64,000 nucleotides of DNA, from positions 8,184,001-8,248,000 of the forward strand of contig NC_066287.1 of the NCBI RefSeq assembly GCF_905404315.1, read 5' to 3'. This DNA is from Leptidea sinapis. Its lineage: Eukaryota; Arthropoda; Insecta; Lepidoptera; Pieridae. The notes under the pieces were generated by a model. That model worked only from the letters and a program-made list of their open reading frames with translations. It did no database searches and was not told where the DNA came from. Position 1 is the first letter of the stretch. Every line of letters begins with the position of its first letter. A program made the position numbers and the translations under genes. Below are positions 37,001-46,000 of this stretch, piece after piece.

Positions 37001-40000
37001 TTTTGGCAAAACTTAAAACTGACAGTGTCCACTTCTTTTTTGGTAGAATGTGTATTTTTTGGTTTTAAATGATAAATATAATAACTTACTCGACTCCTGT
37101 CAACCGCGATCCCCTGAAAATGTGCTCTGAAAATGTCACGTCGTCTAACTAAAATAATAATAAAAATGTTACTTTTACGCACAAACTAATGTAAAACACG
37201 GTAGCAATTACACGGGTTATAATTATTTAAAAGTGTTTTATTTAGACTATGTCTTCTTTAACCCCACTCTATCTGGTCGGCATCTTTAGTGATCTTGCTC
37301 CAAATATTGTGCTTAGTATTGGTTACTTCAGACGGATCTCTCCAGGTTTTTAGAGTTTCAGTGCGCCACATGGCCGCAAAACTGGAGTTCATCTAGTCCT
37401 TTGATTTCATCATATTAAAGTGAGACAGGTTCACAATCATTAAGGTTCAAGTTTCGGCGCCATAGACGAAACAGGAGCACACAATAAATTTTCATCTTCC
37501 TTTAAATGTAAGATTGTAAAATGTTACCATATCTTACTTTAACTTTGCTTACTTTGTTCTAGCAGTTTAGTTCTTCCCTGTACTTTTCCCGGGGCGTAAA
37601 AAGAATAGAGTCCCAGGGCCATGGGTGTCATAAGAGGCGACTAAGGGCATTTTAGAGTGAGAGAGTCACGCTGCCGTCTTATGACATCAGCACAATCGGG
37701 CCAGACTCGTCCAGGTTAATTACTACACTCGCACAGAATACCGGAGTGAAGTAGCGGCCTAGTGCCGCTATGTTTCGCATAGATTAGTGTCGAGGATCGG
37801 AGGCCACCCGAGTATATCAGCGGATCCAAAAAAGATTTTACCCCTGGAGGGTACCGGCTCTACCAGAGTCGGAGAATCGTCCTCGAGCACTCTCGCTCGG
37901 GCTGCCCATCGTATTCTGGGGAGGGCACAGAACCGCAAATGGCCGAGAACAAACGAGGCAGTAACACCACGGCATCCCGCTCAATGCTCAACGTGGACTT
38001 TTGTAATATCAGGGGACTTCACTCCAATTTAAACGCTGTCCACCACCACCTTGAGACGGCGCAGACGGCCTTGTTTCCTTACGGAGACGCAGGTATCTCG
38101 ACCTAGCCTTAAAGCCTCGCCTAGTATCCTAATACTGGGTCTCGAAATCTCGAGCGATTGCCAATTTCATGGCCATCTAGAGGGCAAAGCCAAATTGGCT
38201 TCGAAGAAACTGGGCGTCATTATTAGAGCACGGCAATACTTCAAACCGGCCCACATTCTAGCGCTCTACAAAGCGCAGGTCCGGCCACACATGGAGTATT
38301 GCTGTCATATCTGGTCTGACGCACCGCAGTATCAGCTCGATCCATTTGACCGCGTGCAACATAGAGCAGCTCGAATTGTCGGGAAGCCAGTGCTCTATGA
38401 ACGGCTGGATCACTTGGCGTTGCGTAGAGATGTCGCCTTATTGTGTGTCTTCCACCCCATTTATCACGGGGAGTGTTCCGAAGAGCTGTTTAACCTGATT
38501 CCTGCCGCCGAATTCCACCATCGCACGACACGCCACAAGTTAGGATATCATCCCCACCATCTGGATGTGTGGCGGCCCTCCACAGTGCGGTTTTCAAGGA
38601 GCTTTCTTCCACGTATTACAAAGCTGTGGAATGAACTTTCTTGTGCGGTGTTTCCGGGACGATACGACATCGGTACCTTCAAAAAACGCGCGTACACCTT
38701 CCTTAAAGGCCGGCAACGCTCCTGTGATTCCTCTGGTGTTGCAAGAGATTGTGAGCGGCGGTGATCACTTAATAACAGGTGACCCGTACGCTCGTTTGTC
38801 CTCCTATTCCAGAAAAAAAAAGTTTAGCCATAATGTTATTCGTCATCGGATCTTAATTCAACTCTATGCCCTATACATACGAGTATTACGCAATGCTCTA
38901 CTCCCTGGTAATTATTCTTCTTTGTTTCTTTTATCTACACCCAGCATTCACTAATTACACTTAGGAACGTTAACCTCTTTTAAAAGGAAGTAGTGACATC
39001 TTAGATAAGTAAAAAATTTAAAAATGTACTTACTCGTCCATAAGACCAGCGCTCACTTATTATTATGCCCCACAGCGTTAGCCAGACGAATATTATGCTT
39101 AACACCAACGGCATATTGAACTGTCCGAAGTTATGTTCCGAACGATAGGAAACAACTTCCACGCTATAGAATGTATTGTATTAGATTAAATTTATATAAA
39201 ATTAAAGTAGGCTGGGTTGCATCAACCAACTTTAGCAATAACAAACATGTTAAAATACCGGTTAAGAAAAAAAATGGGTTGAACCAGTTCATAATTTTTA
39301 GATGACGTCATAACTTAACTGTTAACCGTAACCGTCCAATGTTCACCGGTTAAAGCTAATGTTAAATAGCGATCTGTAAAAGTCTCAAATACATATTCGA
39401 TAGACTTGATATTTCGCTATTTAACTTTAACGTCAGCATCATTTTTGTTAAAGTCAGCGTTACTGGTTACGTTAAATTTGACATAAACCTTAACTATAAC
39501 AGCTTATATGATGCAACCCAGCCTTAATTGCAAAAGCAGTTAACAATGCATACTGACTAGAAAAAATTATATGCTGGAGTACTATATAACACTGGATAAC
39601 CAGAACTGTATTCCTCTTTACACAACATTATTTTATGTGTAAGATGTTTTGGCTTGGCAGCATCCAGACCCCTAAAATGAAATATTACATTATACGATCA
39701 TTTATTAATGACTTACGGTACGTAGACGTGGTTGCTAACTATGAACCTGATGAGAAAGCTCATGGTCGCTGAGAGGGCAATAGAGAGGGCTATGCTCGGA
39801 GTTACCCTGCCAGATCGAATCAGAAATGAGGAGATCCGTAGGAGTACCAAAGTCACCGATATAGCCCAAATTATTGCGAAACTGAAGTGGCAGTAGGCAG
39901 GGCACATAGTTCGACGGACACATGGCAGGTGCGGTCGAAAAGTCCTCGAATGGCGACCACGTACCGGAAGACGTAGTGTTGGTAGGCCCCCCACAAGTTG

Positions 40001-43000
40001 GATCATCGATCTCGTCAAAATCGCCGCAATACGTTGGATGAGGGCAGCGCAGGACCGATCGTCATGGATATCTTTGGTCGAGGTCTTTGTCCAGCAGTGG
40101 ACGTCTTCCGGCTGATGATAATGGAGATCATTTATTATTCCTTATGTTTTTAAGGTTTTTTATACGATTATTAATCACAGGTAGGTATTACAGGCTTAAA
40201 CAACGCTTTATAACAATACTTATAACAATACAATAATATTTTCTTTGGATATACTTAGCATTAAGCACATTAACATACGAGGGCCGCACTAAAAGTATCG
40301 GGAATGGAATATTTCCACTGTTCCTGTCATATTAAAATCTTTTTAATTGAAAACTCCTTGGTTTTAAAAATCGAATACCATTTATTTATTAAAAAAAAAG
40401 ATTATCTTGTCTTGTCACAAGGTCTTTTCAAACTTGTTTAGTCGTTGAGAAAATGGAATTGACTCGAGAAAATTCTAGAGCGATGATTTATTATGACTTT
40501 CGAAGTGGTTTAACACAAAAACAGTGTGTTGACCGGATGATTTCTGCATTTGGTGAAGCCCCATCCAAACCCACAATTTATCGCTGGTTTGCTAAATTTC
40601 AACGTGGACGTGTCAAGCTCAGTGATGATCCCCGTCAAGGTCGTACAAAAACTGCAGTCACCAAAGAAAAAGTTGATGTGTGCGTAAGCTGATTGAGGAA
40701 GATCGACATGTGACATACCGCGAAATTCAGGCAACTTTAGACATTGGCATGAGTCAAATACAAATAATCTTGCATGAACAATTAGGTGTAAAAAAGTTGT
40801 TTTCCCGATGGATACCGCATTTGCTCTGTGAAAAGCAAAAAGCGGCTCGTGTTACTTGGTGCGTCAGAACTCTCGAAAGATTCCACGCAGGATCCTCAAA
40901 CGCTGTATACAACATCGTATCAGGCGACGAGTCCTGGATATACGCGTACAAAAAACCAGTCACGAGTTTGGGTGTTCGAAAATGAGTTAAAGCCAATAAA
41001 AATTGTTCGTTCACAGGAGTGTTGCAAAATAAATGGTGGCCACGTTTGTCACCAAAACCGGCCATGTTGCGACTATTCCTCTTGAGGGACAAAGAACGGT
41101 TAATGCAGAATGGAATGCTAGCATTCGTTTGCCACAGGTCGTTTCTGAACTCCGTAAAGAGAACTGCAACCGCCGCATCATCCTCCATCACGACAATGCG
41201 AGTTCTCACACCGCGCACAGAAACAAAAGAGTTTTTAGAGCAAGAAAACATAGAATTATTAGACCATCCAACGTACAGCCCCGACCTAAGCCCTAATGAT
41301 TTTTATACTTTCCCTAAAATAAAGAATAAATTGCGTGGTCAGAGATTTTCATCACCTGAAGAAGCGTGGACGCCTACAAAACGGCCATTTTGGAGACCCC
41401 AATTTCCGAATGGAATGGTTGCTTCAATGATTGGTTCCATCGTATGGAAAAATGTGTCAAATTTCGCGGAGAATACTTCGAAAAGCAATAAATACATTTT
41501 TAAATAGTAATGTTGTGTCACTTCCTTGATTCCCGAAATTTTCAGTGTCGCCCTCGTATTTGATTGAAAATCGACTCTTGCAACGTGTCAATCAAAGAAA
41601 TATTTATCAAAGAAATCTAATAACTAATTGCGATTTCCTAAATGAGATCAGCGTATCAAATCTAAATACAGGATGGACCAATAGTCTCTACTAATACTCT
41701 TTCAATTAAACTTTAAAAAAAAAAAAACTAAATTATTTCAGTGGTCATCCTTGACATTGTTCTGGTTCTACTTGATAGTATATACAAGTAAAAATTAACA
41801 ACCATGAACGGCTACGTTTACCTAATCTTACATTTTTACAATTTAATATATTGAAAAAAAACAGAGCTTCAGCTCATGTTACTCAGCGACAATATATGGC
41901 TACCATCTTACTGGTAAAATCGTCATTAAAAACAAAAATACAGTCCTATCCTTTTTAGAATATTATTCGATATCAAAGTCTAACCTCATATTATGTAATT
42001 CATCTCCGTTTGCGGTTCCATCCATCAGTTCATCATCTCCAATTTCACCGGTTGCGAGGGAAAATCTGAACTAAAGACATTATTTGCTATCATAAAGACA
42101 AGAGAAATGTATTTTTCATATTCAGACAAAGCAGTTATAATACATACCCACCTCTCTAAGTGTAAGATTTGAGACATCCCGTACTATCGGATCGTAAGGC
42201 TTCAAATCAAAATCTCTGAAATGAAACAATTTACTTTGTATAAAAATCTATTTTGATATAAGTAATAAGGAGGAGTCTATATAAATACAGCGTATTGTAA
42301 CAATGGTAGAACTGCTTAACCCTAACCATAAAAAAAAATCTAAAAATTAAAGTAACTAAAAGAAAATTTGAAATATTCAAACAAAATAAAATAAATAATA
42401 TTAAAACAAGAGAATGTGCCCACATTGGCGGGATGTGCACACATCTTGGCGGTGATCACTTAACCCGTACGTTTGTTTGTCCCTCCTTTTCCATAAAAAA
42501 AGTGTGTGTAGGTACTTATGTATGTACGCAAGAAGTTATACTTCTTTGGCGTAACTAAGCAAAAATAAAGCTTCTTCTAATCTACGTTTGTAGAAAGAAC
42601 AATATTGTAAAAATCTTACAACGATGGCTTTGACAATTAATTATTAAATAACGAATACGGGTGTATGGGCTTGAATCCTTTGCCTGTCCTAATAATGGAA
42701 GAAACCAAAAGCTCGCCCACAAGGTCTGATGGCTACGGCGCGGCGAGGGGTAAGCAGGTGTCAGTGCCTATGCTAGCGCGCGGCTGCCAAATTACTCCTA
42801 TTACAGGTTCCAAATTGATACTATCTAAGTGAATTATGTTTTTTTTTATGATTACGGTTGAGTAGTTCTACCCGTTGACCATTACCGCTGTAGCTCCCTG
42901 CTATAAATATTCTTATAAGCAATTGTTTATTAACTCCTAGCCCGCTGTGTCATATACCATCGTTACGATAAGAGAGACGAGTGTCAACAAATACAAACTT

Positions 43001-46000
43001 GACAAGCTACTTGTTTTCCAAAGGAGCAAATAGATCGAGCTAGGGGTTCAAATTAGGCACTCGGGCGAATAGTGTCGTTCCCGAGTTCCGTTCCGTTCCT
43101 ACTTATGTAAATGTTATACTAATATTTGAACAGTGCATTGTTATTATTTTATTGGGGCCGTCTGTTATAGTATTTAGATTTATTGACTGCTTGGGAATTG
43201 GAAATAATCTCAGAAAACGATGTCTCCGGAATGTAGTTTATCTTTTTAAATAGTTGTGATAAAATTATATTTCTACGACAGTATACAAGAATATGTACAA
43301 AATAGGGTTACGAATGTTAGCTATACCACTCATCGTAAAAAGGACTGTCGCTAGACTATTAATAGAGATAAAAACTAAATCATTCATTGAACTTCACAAA
43401 AAAAGAAAATGTCCCGTTGAGTTTCAAGCGCCTCTTTTCTCACCTCTATGAATTTCATTACGGAATGAATGATACATTATTCTGCCTTACTATGAGAAAT
43501 TGTAAAACTCAATTAGGAATGAAATCAATTAATTAGGTTGATATTTTTAAGATACCTAATTTATCAATAATCAAATTCGATTCCTTGTTTTCAAAAGATA
43601 TAGTGTATGCTCATCGAAATGTAGGTCTATGTGTATCCAGGGCCGGATTTAAACTTAATGCCGCACCTGGGCACCGGAAAAAAATCCGCCCCAATAATTT
43701 TACTTAAACTTATAGTTTATATATTTTATTTTTCAAAACTAAAATACCTAATTTGTTGCAGAAACTTTATCAAAACAAATACTAATTAATTTTTTTGTAA
43801 TTCCAGAAAATAAAAAAATCGATTATTATTTTAAATCTCCAAGGGAATAAATTGATTTAATCTTATTATATTAAAATATTTTTATTATTAATTTTTACTA
43901 AACGTGCCAAAATGATAATTTACAAATAATGGATAAATTGAATTTCTTGAATTAAACTAAAAATTATTAAGTAACAGAATTAATTAATTATATTGAGCAA
44001 CATTGATAAGACTAAAAAAAATATTTTATTTTAAAAATTTTGCCGCCCTAACAAATTTGCCGCCCTGGGCACTTGCCCCAACTGCCCCTAGTGTAAATCC
44101 ACCGCTGACTGTCTCAGTGCATGGATGATATATGGCGCCAGCGAGTGATTGTCATTAGTATTGAATCGAGGGCTGAGTCTCCTTTACCTGCAGTATGTGT
44201 AGGGCAGCTTCGAGTCGGAAACCGAATGCACGACATAAATTACAGATATGGCCGCAATCGTACAACAATTGACTGCACGCACTAGACTATTAATACATAT
44301 TGCGATTCCAATGCCTGAAATAACACAGATATTAATATTTCGAAAAAAAAAACAAAAAAAAAGAGGTGATACAAGTTTTTCCTGGTAGAAAAGCTTCACC
44401 AATAATTCGAATGTGGGCCTTGAAGAGCGAAACATTTCGGAGTAATAAATGTTAAAATAATAATTCAATCAACGGCGAAATATTATTGATATAAGGGGCA
44501 GGACTAAAGACAATTACCATCAAGGCTCTAATTTTAGATTTAAATTCCGTAGAAATATAAAGCAAATGCTCGGGGCCGTTGCCTCTCATCCGGAAAACGC
44601 CGGTTAGATTATTTGTATTGTTGTTTAATTGGATTAATTGTACAAGATTAGGCAGATATAAATAAGGAAGAAGAGCGGTCCTAAAATAAGCCCACAATAT
44701 GCTGTGGGCTTATTCTATGGTATGCCCTAATATCTATTAGAACCGTATCTACCTACTGAATCAAATATGACATATTTAGTATCGACATATCTTACATTAC
44801 TTACATTCCTACAAAGTACAGACTACGTCGAGTTATGATCATACAAAGACAATATTTTTAAAAGCGACTCCGATCAGATCTGCACTTTTCACCCTGTGAT
44901 TTATAATTCAAATTCAAATATTTTTATTCAAAATAGGATTTAAAATCACTTATTGAACGTCAAAAACTACCACCCATTCGAAAGAGACTGCCTCAGACCT
45001 GAGAAGAATGGCCGCAAGAAATTCAGCGGGCTTTTTTTTAATATAAAATATGGATTATATGTACAATATGTCTGTAATGGTTGGTATAAGATAGTCCGTA
45101 TCCAAATCTGCAAGGATATCTTAATCTATTAATAATATATAATAAATATATTGTGTAGGTACTGTTATTATACGTCACCATCAAATATTGGAATTATGCG
45201 GAATGCACGTCCAGGTCCACTGATACTCCATTGGCCAAGATACACTTCAAAGTGACGCATTGGATTGGCCAGTGCGGCAGTCGCAGAAACAAAGAACAAT
45301 ATAAACAGAACTGCCAAAAAATCAACAGGTTAATATATAAATGAAAATTTAAAATTAAAGTTTAAAAAAAAACACAAATGTATGGAGACGCTTGCTATAA
45401 CTGTTTCTAATACATGTATTTTAAATTAATTGTTAAGTGTAGCACTAACTTTAACATAGTTATAACATCTACTTCTATAATATAAAAGCCATTTACAAGT
45501 TTTCACCTGAATCGAATCGTCAAATGCCGGAATTACATGAAATACCAACAACAAAATGAAACATCTAGCCCAGCCGTTTTACGCAAATGGTTGACAGTTG
45601 TTTAGAGTATATTTATTATATTGAGGAATTTGCTATGTTTGAACGGCTGATTAAGTTGACTGCGACACCGATACTGACATAAATAAATTGAAGAGCGTGT
45701 TTATAAGCAGAAAATAAAAACTTTCTTATACATATAATATATTTTATCAATGTTTATTGACTGAATGTATAATTGTAAGTGGAATTTATTTATTTGATTA
45801 TTATTAAAGATACAAAAGTGCACAAGTATGTACCACGTACACCTTCCTTAAAGGCCGGCAACGCTCTTGTGATTCCTCTGGTGTTGCAAGAGAATGCGGC
45901 GGTGATCACTTAACACCAGGTGACCCGTACGCTAATTTGTCCTCCTATTCCATAAAAAAAATATATACCATAATATATTCACATAACACCTAACACCTGT

